From: Desulfobacterales bacterium
GTDB lineage: Bacteria; Desulfobacterota; Desulfobacteria; Desulfobacterales; Desulfosalsimonadaceae
Reading direction: 5' to 3'
Length of the DNA stretch: 6,802 nt
Assembly (NCBI GenBank): GCA_018224315.1
Contig: JAGTVF010000036.1
Coordinates: 1-6,802 of the forward strand
This document shows positions 1 through 6,802 of the stretch, in pieces (position 1 is the stretch's first letter; each line of letters opens with the position of its first letter). A model generated the notes under the pieces. The model saw only the letters and a program-made list of their open reading frames with translations. It ran no database searches and was not told where the DNA came from. The translations under genes were made by a program, and so were the position numbers.

Positions 1-1
1 G

Positions 2-2407
2 CCTTTCAACGACATTATCATCACCCATCGAAACGGCTCTCCCGTGCGCCTGGCCGATGTTGGCCAAGCCGTGGACGGGGTGGAAAACGACCGCAACGTG
101 GCCCGCTACAATACCGAACCCTCGGTGGGCCTGGGCGTGGTCAAGCAGTCCGATGCCAACCTGGTGGAGGTGGTCCAGCGGGTAAGACAGGAAATGAAGT
201 CTGTTGAAAAAGACTTTCTGCCGGGACTGCGGTATCAGGTGGCATCAGATGACTCTGAGTTTGTCAGTGAAAATATCAACGACCTGATCACCACCATTTT
301 TATTGCCACAGGCCTGGTGGCCGTGGTGATTTTGTTTTTCCTCGGAACCATCCGGGGGACCGTGATTGCCGCCATTACCATCCCCACCTCCCTTCTGGCG
401 GGCATGGCAGCGATTTTCTATCTGGGATTTTCATTAAATGTGCTCTCACTTCTGGGCTTGATCCTTGTGGTGGGCCTGGTGGTTGATGACGCCATTGTTG
501 TGCTGGAAAGCTGCTACCGGCACATGGAACAAGGGGCGGATGCCAAGCCGGCGGCCCGCACAGGCACAACGGAAATCGCCTTTGCCGCAATCGCCAATAC
601 ACTGGCCCTGCTGTCGGTCTTTATTCCGGTCGCCTTCATGCCGGGGATGATCGGACGGTTTTTCTTCGAGTTCGGCCTCACGGTTGCGGTAACCGTTCTG
701 GCCTCCACGTTTACGGCCCTGACACTGACACCCATGCTTTGCTCCCGGTATCTCAAGGCGCCGGCCGCCTACGCCAGACGGCCGGTGGTGTTTCGCTTCA
801 CTGAAATATTTTTCAAAACCCTGGAGAAAATCTACAATCCCATTTTAAACGCCGCCCTCAGACAGCGGGCTGTGACCGTTGGCATTGCGTTGCTGGCCCT
901 GGGAGTCGGGGTTTTCTTTCTCACCCGCCTGGAATCTGAATTTGTACCCAGCTCAGACAAAGGCCAGTTCATGATCGCCTATGAAACCGTGGAAGGAGCG
1001 ACACTGGCCAACACGGATCGATACGGAAAGCAGATCGAAGAAATTCTCTCGGGCATTGAGGAAATCCGCTCTTTTTTCATGGCCATCGGCATGGCCAGGA
1101 CCGGTCCGGGAAAGGTCAACGAGGGCATGGTGTTTGTGCGCCTGACCCATTATTCCGAGAGACAGCGCAACCAGCAGGCCATAATGGCCGAAGTGCGCCA
1201 AAAAATGGGCCGTCTCACCGGCGTGCGCGGCTATGCCATTGAAGGCGGCGGCCCGGTGGGCGCCGAAGCGCCCCTGCAGGTGGTGCTCACCCATCAGGAC
1301 ATCGAAAAACTGGCCAAAGCCCAGGAACAGGTCATGCAATGGATGCGCTCCCAGCCCGATTTTGCCGGGGTGCGCGCGGACATGAAACTCAACAAGCCCG
1401 AAGTCCAGGCCTGGGTCAACCGCCAGCAGGCCGGGGAAATGGGTATTACCGTGGCGGAAATCGCCAGCACCCTGCGTTTTGTATTTGGCGAGCCCGATAT
1501 CACGGAAATCGAACGACAGGGGGAACGCTATGACGTGATCACCGAGATCGCCGCAAGAGAAAATATCCCGGAGACGATTAATACCATTTATGTTCGCAAC
1601 AAGGCCGGACAGATGGTCAACATGGCCCACCTTGTGGAACTGGAAGAAGGCGCCGGCCCCAGCGAAATTCATCACTTCAACCGGGGCCGGTCCACCACCA
1701 TCAGCTCGGATCTGCCCCCTGGCGTGCCCCTGGGCCGGGCGCTTTCCAAGGTGGAAAACTATATTGACACCGAGGTGCCCGCCGAGTTTGACAGCACCAT
1801 CACCGGACAATCCGGGGATTTCAGGGAATCGTTTTTTTACCTGAGCATGGCCCTGATCTTTGCCATTGTCTTTATTTTTCTGGTCATGTCCGGCCAGTTT
1901 GAGTCCTTTCTCCACCCCCTGACCATCCTGACGGCCCTGCCCCTGGCCGGTGTGGGGGCATTCGGGGCGTTATGGGCCCTGAACATGACCATCAACATAT
2001 TTTCCTTTATCGGCATTATCATGCTGCTGGGACTGGTGACCAAAAACGCCATTCTCCTGGTGGACTACACCAACGTTTTGGTGGCAAGGGGACAGCCGGT
2101 CATGGAAGCCACCCGGCAGGCCGCCCAGGTAAGGTTCCGGCCGGTTTTGATGACCGCCATTTCAACGATTCTCGGCATGGCCCCCATTGCCCTGGGATTC
2201 GGGGCCGGCGGAGAAGCCCGGGCGCCCATGGGCGTGGCCATTTCCATGGGCATGTTTGCCGCCACCGTCCTGACCCTGCTGGTCATCCCGGTGGCCTATA
2301 CCCTGTTTGACTCCCTGCAGGCCAGGATCCTGCGTCACAGGGTCATCAGCCTGGCAGGTGCCGGGATTGCGGCGGCACTGGTAATCATGTACCTGGTGTT
2401 TCAGTAA
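2..2407 (+). CDS. RND-family multidrug efflux permease (AcrB/MdtB-like, HAE-1 type), 5' truncated by window edge
   Basis: Proton-driven inner-membrane pump that normally works as a trimer with a periplasmic adaptor and an outer-membrane channel to export drugs or other hydrophobic compounds. The frame is open from base 2 and ends at TAA (2405-2407), giving 801 visible residues. A GTG at 44 is internal, because the family's conserved sequence continues upstream of it. AcrB-type proteins are about 1,040 residues, so TM1 and most of the first porter domain are missing. Seen, numbering from base 2: TM2 near 95-116; the TM4 motif GLVVDDAIVVLE with the proton-relay pair D162/D163; TM7 near 289-308; the second porter/docking region about 310-600; TM8 near 612-630; GLVTKNAILLVDYTN with relay lysine K681; and RFRPVLMTA in TM11. 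After TM12 (about 748-768) lies an unusual extra hydrophobic stretch (about 781-800). The adaptor gene is probably just upstream, outside the window. The exact substrate cannot be told. Confidence 0.96.
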   Translation, partial: PFNDIIITHRNGSPVRLADVGQAVDGVENDRNVARYNTEPSVGLGVVKQSDANLVEVVQRVRQEMKSVEKDFLPGLRYQVASDDSEFVSENINDLITTIFIATGLVAVVILFFLGTIRGTVIAAITIPTSLLAGMAAIFYLGFSLNVLSLLGLILVVGLVVDDAIVVLESCYRHMEQGADAKPAARTGTTEIAFAAIANTLALLSVFIPVAFMPGMIGRFFFEFGLTVAVTVLASTFTALTLTPMLCSRYLKAPAAYARRPVVFRFTEIFFKTLEKIYNPILNAALRQRAVTVGIALLALGVGVFFLTRLESEFVPSSDKGQFMIAYETVEGATLANTDRYGKQIEEILSGIEEIRSFFMAIGMARTGPGKVNEGMVFVRLTHYSERQRNQQAIMAEVRQKMGRLTGVRGYAIEGGGPVGAEAPLQVVLTHQDIEKLAKAQEQVMQWMRSQPDFAGVRADMKLNKPEVQAWVNRQQAGEMGITVAEIASTLRFVFGEPDITEIERQGERYDVITEIAARENIPETINTIYVRNKAGQMVNMAHLVELEEGAGPSEIHHFNRGRSTTISSDLPPGVPLGRALSKVENYIDTEVPAEFDSTITGQSGDFRESFFYLSMALIFAIVFIFLVMSGQFESFLHPLTILTALPLAGVGAFGALWALNMTINIFSFIGIIMLLGLVTKNAILLVDYTNVLVARGQPVMEATRQAAQVRFRPVLMTAISTILGMAPIALGFGAGGEARAPMGVAISMGMFAATVLTLLVIPVAYTLFDSLQARILRHRVISLAGAGIAAALVIMYLVFQ

Positions 2408-2424
2408 AATCAAAACCGTGGGTT

Positions 2425-2446
2425 GCCGGGGCGGATTGGCCCAGGC
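2425..2446 (+). other. Intergenic hairpin between the RND gene and the PII-like gene
   Basis: Arms GCCGGGGC (2425-2432) and GCCCAGGC (2439-2446) pair at 7 of 8 positions around the 6-base loop GGATTG. No T-run follows, so it is not a classical terminator. It sits 18 bases after the RND stop and 22 bases before the next start. It could act as an mRNA-processing or stability element that sets the ratio of the two products, or it could be chance in GC-rich DNA. Confidence 0.3.
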
Positions 2447-2468
2447 AGTTCAACAAAGGCAGGGCTTT

Positions 2469-2762
2469 ATGAAATTTGTGCACATCACCTTTCATTTTGA
2501 ATACGGCGATGTCATCGAGCAGATCCTGGACCGCCGTGAAATCGAAAATTACGTGCGCCATTACATGTGCGAGGGAAAAGACCGCGACGGAAAGCACTAC
2601 GGCACCCAGGTTTATCCGGGCAGTTCCACGGTGGTGCAGGCGCAGGTGCCGGATGAAAAACTCAACGATCTGCTTGGGGATTTAAAGGCGTTTAAGGACG
2701 AAAAACAGGCCCACGGGCATTTGGAGGCCGTGGTCCTGCCTGTTGAAAAACGGCTGGAATAA
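2469..2762 (+). CDS. Small PII-like / CutA-like (ferredoxin-fold) protein in the RND operon
   Basis: A 97-residue soluble protein with no signal peptide or membrane segment. The pattern fits the PII-like superfamily (P-II/PG0823-like trimers): a starting beta strand MKFVHITFHF, a helix (VIEQILDRREIENY), a central loop with EGKDRDGKHYGTQVYPG, a strand STVVQAQVP, a helix (DEKLNDLLGDLKAF) and a last strand LEAVVLPVEK. In PII proteins the comparable central loop binds ligand or partner. Here GxHxGTxxxPG is the recognisable core. The start is the ATG at 2469, with AAAGG at 2455-2459 and AGGG at 2461-2464 upstream. A GTG at 2418 would add 17 residues that lie over the hairpin and do not look like the family. 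It follows the RND gene by 61 bases on the same strand, so co-transcription is likely. A role in sensing or modulating the pump is inferred from position only; no ligand can be named. Confidence 0.75.
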   Translation: MKFVHITFHFEYGDVIEQILDRREIENYVRHYMCEGKDRDGKHYGTQVYPGSSTVVQAQVPDEKLNDLLGDLKAFKDEKQAHGHLEAVVLPVEKRLE

Positions 2763-2768
2763 AACACG

Positions 2769-2812
2769 GGTCGTTAAAACGCGCCCGGCTGGGCATTGGC
2801 TGCGACACGACC
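2769..2812 (-). terminator. Weak candidate terminator between convergent operons
   Basis: GGTCGT (2769-2774) and ACGACC (2807-2812) form a 6-base inverted repeat enclosing a second stem, GCCC (2783-2786) with GGGC (2791-2794) around a 4-base loop. Read on the minus strand, the inner stem is followed after three bases by TTTT (2779-2776), so it could help end the kinase transcript. The stem is short and the T-run has only four bases. On the plus strand no T-run follows, so the RND operon has no evident intrinsic terminator here. Confidence 0.25.
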
Positions 2813-2815
2813 GGT

Positions 2816-5062
2816 CTAGGGGCAAAACTCGCGCAGCACCCGAAGCAACTCGGGTCTGCGGATGGGCTTGGAGATGTAATCATTCATGCCTGCGGCCAGA
2901 CACTCCTCCTTGTGCTCCTGCATTGCATGGGCGGTCATGGCCACCACAGGTACCCGGGAAAATCCCTGGTCCCGAATGGATTTCAGTGCCTCAAACCCGT
3001 CCATCTCAGGCATCTGGATATCCATGAAAATCAGGTCCCAATCTTCGGGTTCCCGGGTAAAAATATCCACGGCTTCACTGCCGTTTTCCGCAATGGCCAC
3101 CCGGCAGCCGAGCTTGCGCAGCATCACCTGAATCAGCTTCTGATTCACCGCATTGTCTTCGGCCACCAGAATCCGGAATCCCTCAAAAAATTCCGCTTCT
3201 TCGGATGCATCCTGAGGATCCTGCAGGCGCCGTTTCTGTCCGGCCTCAGACGGATTTTGGCTAAACAGTTCATCAAGTACCTGAAACATTTTTTCGCGCC
3301 GGATGGGCTTGATCAGGGACTGGCTGAAACCCGCCCTGGCAAACAAATCCGGATCCCGCTCCACCAGGTAGGAGGCTGCGATCAACGGCAGCCCCGAGAT
3401 GGCCGATTTTTCCGAAAGCCGTATCTGCCGGGCCACCTCGTATCCGCTCATACCCGGCATGTGAATGTCAATGATACAGGCGTCAAAGGGATTGCCCGCC
3501 ACTATGGCCCGATCCAGGGTAGGCACCACCTCCATGCCGTTGCGCAGGTCGGAAACCCGGATCTTAGCAGCTTGCAGAGCATTTTTGAGCATATCCAGAT
3601 TGGCCTGGTTGTCGTCCACAATCAGGATTTGCCGGCCGGAAATCCCGGCAGTCAATTCCTGCCATGACACCTTTTTTTCAGACCGCTCAAGCCAGACCGT
3701 GAAATGGAAGGTGCTGCCCACATCCGGTTCGCTGTCCACGTAAATATCGCCGCCCATGAGTTGGGCCAGCTGTCTGGAAATGGACAACCCCAGCCCGGTT
3801 CCGCCGTATTTGCGAGTGGTGGAGCCGTCTGCCTGATGGAACGGCTCAAAAATCCTTTGCTGCTTTTCCTCTGAAATACCGATGCCCGAATCCCGGACCG
3901 TGGCATGCACCTGGAGCCGGTCTTCGCCCTGGTCGGCCACGTGAAGCCCCAGAACGATCTCTCCGGAGTCGGTGAACTTTGGCGCGTTGCCCATGAGGTT
4001 GAGCAGCACCTGCTGGAACCGGATGGGATCGCCCTTGAGATAAGACGGCAGACGCGGATCAATGCGGCAGACCAGTTCTATGGGTTTTTCACCCAGCTGA
4101 GGCCGGATCAGTTCACAAACGTCATATGCCAGCAGTTCGGGTGAAAAATCAATATTCTCCAGTTCCAGTTCTCCGGATTCGATCTTGGAAAAATCAAGGA
4201 TATCATTGATCAGGGTCAGCAGGGCTTCACTGCTGTTTCGGATGGTACGGGCAAAATCAAGCTGAGTATCATCAAGGGCCGTGTCAATGAGCATGTCGGA
4301 AAACCCGATAACCGCATTTAAGGGCGTGCGGATCTCGTGGCTGACATTGGCCAGAAACTGACTTTTGGCACGGTTGGCTTCTTCTGCGTTTTTGGCCAGG
4401 ATCCGGGCCTCTTCAATGGTGGCCTGGAGCTGTTCATTGGTGCGCATCAGATCCGCGGCCCGTTCCCGCACCATTTCGTCGAGATGATCCCGGTGCCGTT
4501 CCAGTTCCCGGGTGGTCTGCTTGTGCTTTTCAATCTCCTGAAGCAGGGCCTCGTTTTTGCCCTTTAACTGCTGGGTGAGAATTTCATTTCGCTCAAACAC
4601 CCAGGAAAAGCGGCGCAGCAGGTTTTTTTCAAGCTTCTGGTCCAAACCGGCCTCAGAAACCCGCTGCTCCAATTCGGCCAGACGCAGACCCATGCGCGAA
4701 ACCAGATTAAACCAGGGCCGCCACTCCCGGGGGACATCGCGGACCAAAGAGGCATCGGGGTCGGAATCCGGATTTGCCTGCTTTGCGATCATCATGTGGC
4801 CGACCAGTTGCCTCGACGGACGGATCCAGCAGGCATAAACCCGCCATGCCAATACCGCCAGCAGGGCCATTGCCCCGCCCGAGGCGCCAAATACCCATAT
4901 TCCGGCACCATTGTTCATGGCCGCGCCAGTCAGTACCGCCAGGACCGCGGCAATTAAAAACAGCTGTGCCCAAAACGCCAGTTCCTGGCGCCTGGCAAAT
5001 CCGGATGCCGTCGCGGCAGCCTGATGGTGCTGATCTTCGGGCGGATGGCTTTGGCCGGTCAT
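2816..5062 (-). CDS. Membrane hybrid sensor histidine kinase with two receiver domains (BarA-like layout without HPt)
   Basis: Autophosphorylates on His and passes the phosphate to receiver Asp residues. It has 748 residues from the ATG at 5062. This start is chosen because GGAAG (plus-strand 5068-5072) lies 5 bases upstream. A TTG at 5077 that overlaps the FHA stop would add five residues but has no ribosome site. Domains: two TM helices near 29-50 and 54-79 joined by only a few residues, so there is almost no periplasmic sensor; a region that may be a degenerate HAMP (about 80-135); a long coiled coil (about 130-235); HisKA with [14 protein letters not shown], phospho-accepting H242; HATPase_c with N359 in the N box, DSGIGI (391-396) and GGTGLGL (420-426); REC1 with D483/D484, phospho-Asp D532 and K585; REC2 with E635/D636, D681, T710 and K732. 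All catalytic residues look intact. No HPt domain follows, so a separate phosphotransfer protein is expected. The FHA gene 11 bases upstream is almost certainly co-transcribed. The stimulus is unknown. Confidence 0.96.
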   Translation of the reverse strand: MTGQSHPPEDQHHQAAATASGFARRQELAFWAQLFLIAAVLAVLTGAAMNNGAGIWVFGASGGAMALLAVLAWRVYACWIRPSRQLVGHMMIAKQANPDSDPDASLVRDVPREWRPWFNLVSRMGLRLAELEQRVSEAGLDQKLEKNLLRRFSWVFERNEILTQQLKGKNEALLQEIEKHKQTTRELERHRDHLDEMVRERAADLMRTNEQLQATIEEARILAKNAEEANRAKSQFLANVSHEIRTPLNAVIGFSDMLIDTALDDTQLDFARTIRNSSEALLTLINDILDFSKIESGELELENIDFSPELLAYDVCELIRPQLGEKPIELVCRIDPRLPSYLKGDPIRFQQVLLNLMGNAPKFTDSGEIVLGLHVADQGEDRLQVHATVRDSGIGISEEKQQRIFEPFHQADGSTTRKYGGTGLGLSISRQLAQLMGGDIYVDSEPDVGSTFHFTVWLERSEKKVSWQELTAGISGRQILIVDDNQANLDMLKNALQAAKIRVSDLRNGMEVVPTLDRAIVAGNPFDACIIDIHMPGMSGYEVARQIRLSEKSAISGLPLIAASYLVERDPDLFARAGFSQSLIKPIRREKMFQVLDELFSQNPSEAGQKRRLQDPQDASEEAEFFEGFRILVAEDNAVNQKLIQVMLRKLGCRVAIAENGSEAVDIFTREPEDWDLIFMDIQMPEMDGFEALKSIRDQGFSRVPVVAMTAHAMQEHKEECLAAGMNDYISKPIRRPELLRVLREFCP

Positions 5063-5073
5063 GGATTCTTCCG

Positions 5074-5781
5074 TCAAAAGTGAAACTGCACCATGGTGGC
5101 GCCCAGTTCTATGACATCGAATTCCGCAAGCTGAGTGCGGGTTTTGAGGAGCTGATAATTTAGCTTCACGCGGCTTTTGGGATGCTCCGGAACCAGATAA
5201 TAGCTGTCATCGGACTTTTCAATAAACGCCTCGGCTTTGCGCACACGCCAGCCACGGGCCCGGATGTCGCAGCCGGTATCCTTTCCCAGGGTTGTGCGGT
5301 TTTTTTCAATCGGCATGGGGGGGCGGGTTTCAGACAAAAAACTGATCACCGGCTGTACAGCGGGTTCCGACTCCTCGGGCTCGGCCATTTCAGCAACCCC
5401 CCTGGCCAGCCTGGCCCGGTGGTCGGCCGTGTCGATCTGCAAAGTGGCCTGATGGGCATTTTCCTGAAAATCCGGCGGCCTTTCCTCGTCATTGCCATAG
5501 GCAAAAACCATGGTGTGATTTCCCAGAGAAATCACGTCCCCGTGGGACAGGCGGCGGGAAATCACGAGTTCCTTATTGACAAAAGTGCCGTTGCGGCTGT
5601 TGAAATCCGTGAGGTAAAAATGCCGTCCTTCGGGTTCCAGTTCCGCGTGCGTGCTGGAGACAGCCGTGTCCTCCACAAGGATATCATTGTTTTGAGCCCT
5701 GCCAATACGAATTTTACGGGACGGATCAAGACGATAGGTCTTGAGTTTTTGTTCACCGGATTTCAGCACCACATACGGCAT
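5074..5781 (-). CDS. FHA-domain protein with a second, degenerate FHA-like domain
   Basis: A 235-residue cytoplasmic protein expected to bind phosphothreonine-containing partners. The first FHA domain (about 1-98) is canonical: IGR with G27/R28, then NNDI, the SSTH block with S43 and H45, and NSRNGTFVN (61-69), the residues that contact phosphopeptide in this family. A charged linker rich in Glu and Pro (about 98-155) leads to a second FHA-like half (about 157-235). That half keeps LGK, GCDI, a late Asn (208), FDVIELG and a closing VQFHF strand, but lacks the Arg, Ser-x-x-His and NGT residues, so it probably does not bind phosphothreonine in the usual way. The start is the ATG at 5781, which has an excellent ribosome site 5 bases upstream. 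A GTG at 5787 lies inside that site and is excluded. It is the first gene of an operon with the histidine kinase 11 bases downstream. It may be an adaptor that couples Ser/Thr phosphorylation to the kinase; this is inference. Confidence 0.94.
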   Translation of the reverse strand: MPYVVLKSGEQKLKTYRLDPSRKIRIGRAQNNDILVEDTAVSSTHAELEPEGRHFYLTDFNSRNGTFVNKELVISRRLSHGDVISLGNHTMVFAYGNDEERPPDFQENAHQATLQIDTADHRARLARGVAEMAEPEESEPAVQPVISFLSETRPPMPIEKNRTTLGKDTGCDIRARGWRVRKAEAFIEKSDDSYYLVPEHPKSRVKLNYQLLKTRTQLAEFDVIELGATMVQFHF

Positions 5782-5786
5782 AGGCA

Positions 5787-5794
5787 CCTTCCCT
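5787..5794 (-). promoter_or_regulatory. Ribosome binding site of the FHA gene
   Basis: The minus strand reads AGGGAAGG here, followed by 5 bases and then ATG (5781-5779). This strong site fixes the start at 5781 and rules out the in-frame GTG at 5787, which overlaps the site itself. Confidence 0.8.
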
Positions 5795-5834
5795 GACGGT
5801 TTTCGGAAAAATGGACGAGTTTCACCAAATCCAA

Positions 5835-5869
5835 TTGATTTTATTTGATATTCATCATATTCTGATCAA
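5835..5869. repeat. TTGAT/ATCAA repeat cluster at the divergent promoters, possible operator
   Basis: TTGAT occurs at 5835-5839 and again exactly 10 bases on at 5845-5849, with the inverted copy ATCAA at 5865-5869. The last copy overlaps the palindrome TGATCA (5863-5868) and the -10 box of the FHA-kinase promoter. Copies spaced by one helical turn, with one over the -10 box, suit binding of a regulator. The region is AT-rich, so chance occurrence of 5-base words is possible. Confidence 0.35.
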
Positions 5870-5896
5870 TATAGGCTTTTTAAAAACAAAGGTCAA
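5868..5896 (-). promoter_or_regulatory. Sigma70-type promoter of the FHA-histidine kinase operon
   Basis: On the minus strand, -35 TTGACC (plus 5891-5896) and -10 TATATT (plus 5868-5873) are separated by exactly 17 bases. Each box matches the consensus at 5 of 6 or nearly so. Transcription would start near 5861, giving a leader of about 80 bases before the FHA ATG. Confidence 0.65.
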
Positions 5897-5918
5897 CCGC
5901 AAAATTGCCGCAAATTCG
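5897..5918. repeat. Imperfect tandem 11-base repeat just upstream of the -35 box
   Basis: CCGCAAAATTG (5897-5907) is followed directly by CCGCAAATTCG (5908-5918). The two copies abut each other and the FHA operon -35 box, a usual position for activator sites. A related inverted CCGCA/TGCGG pair (5908-5912 and 5927-5931) lies in the same place. The function is unknown. Confidence 0.3.
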
Positions 5919-5957
5919 GCTGCTCCTGCGGAAAAAATCTCATTGACGGCCGGCTTA

Positions 5958-5986
5958 AAGACAAGCTAACCTAAAAAAATTATACT
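5958..5986 (+). promoter_or_regulatory. Candidate promoter of the kinase-like gene
   Basis: AAGACA (5958-5963), 17 bases, then TATACT (5981-5986). The -10 box is good (5 of 6) and the -35 box moderate (4 of 6). The start point would be near 5993, giving a leader of about 55 bases before the ATG at 6048. An alternative plus-strand pair, TTGATT (5835-5840) with TATTCT (5858-5863) at 17 bases, is weaker. Confidence 0.4.
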
Positions 5987-6047
5987 ATCCGGAATCATTG
6001 ATCTGCCCGGCCACCCACTGCTGAAAGGGCAAACCAGGTTTTTTTGC

Positions 6048-6802
6048 ATGCACAAGGCAACTGCAGACATCCAGTCCATAATCGATTATTTTCTGCACCT
6101 GTTTACGATCCAGGTTCTGGGACCGGCCAGAAAACCGGATGCCGCACAAGCCGTCCGCATATCCGACAATTCAAGGGCCAGTGCTGTCTATGAACTAAAA
6201 CTCCGGATCGGAAAAACCGATAAATACCGGCGCATGAGCATACTGCCCATCGGTGAGCGGGTGGAGAGCAAAAGCATGTGCTTCAGCGTGATCTACGACG
6301 AACCCCTGGTCATCAAAATACCGCCCCATCCCATCACGGAACTGACGACCTACCTGACTCACATCAAGCTCGAAAACCGGATTGCAAGGCGCCTGTCCCC
6401 GGCGATTTCCTGTATCTTTCCCCGTATGCAGACCATTTTGAAAAAACTGCCCTTTGTCAGCTTGCCCGATGGACTTACCCCGGAGGAAACCGAAAATGCC
6501 TGCATTGCCGAACTCCGGGCAAAACCCGGGGTGCAGCAGTATCTGAAGATCAACAACAGCTTTGTTTATTTCATGGAGCTTTCCAGGCACGGGTTTTTCA
6601 ACCAGGTAATCGAATCCATGCACGTGGTCAAGGAACGGATGCGCAACGATATCATCCAGCGCATGCCCGAGGCGTTTACGGATCTGCCCACGTTCGAATC
6701 CCTTTACGGAAAGCACAGCGCACCGGTTTACCTGGATCTTTGTCGGCTTTACGCAGACTTCGAAGACCGGGTGGACCGCCTGAGCGGAAAACACGGAAAC
6801 AC
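6048..6802 (+). CDS. Protein kinase-like protein, 3' end beyond the window
   Basis: An open frame of 251 codons starting at ATG 6048 with no stop before the window edge. The frame is closed upstream by TAA at 5967, and no better start lies between. A weak AGG (6036-6038) sits 9 bases before the ATG. The predicted protein is soluble, with no signal peptide or TM helix. Several stretches look like the N-lobe and hinge of a protein kinase: strands around CFSVIYDEPLVIKI with K90 in the place of the VAIK lysine; a helix KLENRIARRL with E109, 19 residues later, the spacing seen between Lys and the alpha-C Glu in kinases; and FVYFMELSRHGFFNQVI (172-188), resembling strand 5, hinge and helix D. A clear glycine-rich loop is not visible, residues about 128-170 would be an insertion, and the HRD and DFG motifs would lie past the window. 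It is divergent from the FHA-histidine kinase operon. That it is a real gene is fairly sure; the kinase identity is tentative. Confidence 0.7.
   Translation, partial: MHKATADIQSIIDYFLHLFTIQVLGPARKPDAAQAVRISDNSRASAVYELKLRIGKTDKYRRMSILPIGERVESKSMCFSVIYDEPLVIKIPPHPITELTTYLTHIKLENRIARRLSPAISCIFPRMQTILKKLPFVSLPDGLTPEETENACIAELRAKPGVQQYLKINNSFVYFMELSRHGFFNQVIESMHVVKERMRNDIIQRMPEAFTDLPTFESLYGKHSAPVYLDLCRLYADFEDRVDRLSGKHGN

Noticed and set aside
44..46. GTG as the start of the RND protein
   Set aside because: The reading frame stays open to base 2, and the residues before it match the porter-domain sequence of RND pumps. The gene is therefore cut by the window rather than starting here.
953..1915. 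320-codon minus-strand open frame inside the RND gene
   Set aside because: It lies fully opposite a strongly conserved RND coding frame. Its product is rich in His and Gly without any recognisable domain, as expected for an antisense shadow in GC-rich DNA.
2912..3667. 251-codon plus-strand open frame opposite the receiver domains of the histidine kinase
   Set aside because: The minus-strand frame has intact receiver motifs over the whole stretch. The plus-strand product has no domain and no convincing ribosome site.
5075..5077. TTG start giving a 4-base overlap of the histidine kinase with the FHA gene
   Set aside because: There is no Shine-Dalgarno sequence before it, whereas the ATG at 5062 has GGAAG at a 5-base spacing.
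5182..5796. 204-codon plus-strand open frame opposite the FHA gene
   Set aside because: It is antisense to clear FHA motifs and runs into the FHA ribosome site. No family features are visible.
6021..6047. Hairpin GCAAA/TTTGC with T-run before the kinase-like gene as a terminator or attenuator
   Set aside because: The stem is five mostly A-T pairs with the T-run inside the stem, too weak to support a structural claim.
6195..6794. 199-codon minus-strand open frame at the right edge
   Set aside because: The plus strand has an uninterrupted frame from 6048 to the edge with kinase-like motifs and an upstream promoter candidate. The minus-strand frame starts near the edge with no ribosome site in view and shows no domain.

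Overview
The window comes from a Gram-negative bacterium with fairly GC-rich DNA. The evidence is an RND-type multidrug pump, a membrane hybrid histidine kinase and an FHA protein. The overall style (signalling genes with coiled coils and double receivers, compact operons, GC-rich coding DNA with AT-rich promoters) resembles Desulfobacterota such as Desulfobacterales. That placement is an impression, not something the sequence proves.

Bases 1-2762 (+ strand) hold the end of an efflux operon. An inner-membrane RND permease lacks roughly 245 N-terminal residues, which lie before the window. After a 61-base gap containing a hairpin comes a small PII-like/CutA-like protein of 97 residues, probably a cytoplasmic regulatory or ligand-binding partner. 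A 53-base gap (2763-2815) with nested inverted repeats separates this operon from a convergent one.

Bases 2816-5781 (- strand) hold a two-gene signalling operon. The promoter-proximal gene encodes a protein with one canonical and one degenerate FHA domain. Eleven bases later comes a hybrid histidine kinase with two transmembrane helices, a long coiled coil, HisKA, HATPase and two receiver domains, but no HPt and almost no periplasmic part. A good sigma70-type promoter (TTGACC, 17 bases, TATATT) lies about 95 bases upstream of the FHA start.

Bases 5782-6047 are a divergent, AT-rich regulatory region with TTGAT/ATCAA repeats. On the other side, a + strand gene starts at 6048 and runs off the window. 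Its 251 visible residues resemble the N-lobe and hinge of a protein kinase. If so, a Ser/Thr kinase-like protein, a phosphothreonine-reading FHA protein and a histidine kinase would share one promoter region. This would be a possible link between Ser/Thr phosphorylation and a two-component phosphorelay, and it is the most interesting hypothesis here. No RNA genes, insertion sequences, CRISPR arrays or phage genes were seen.
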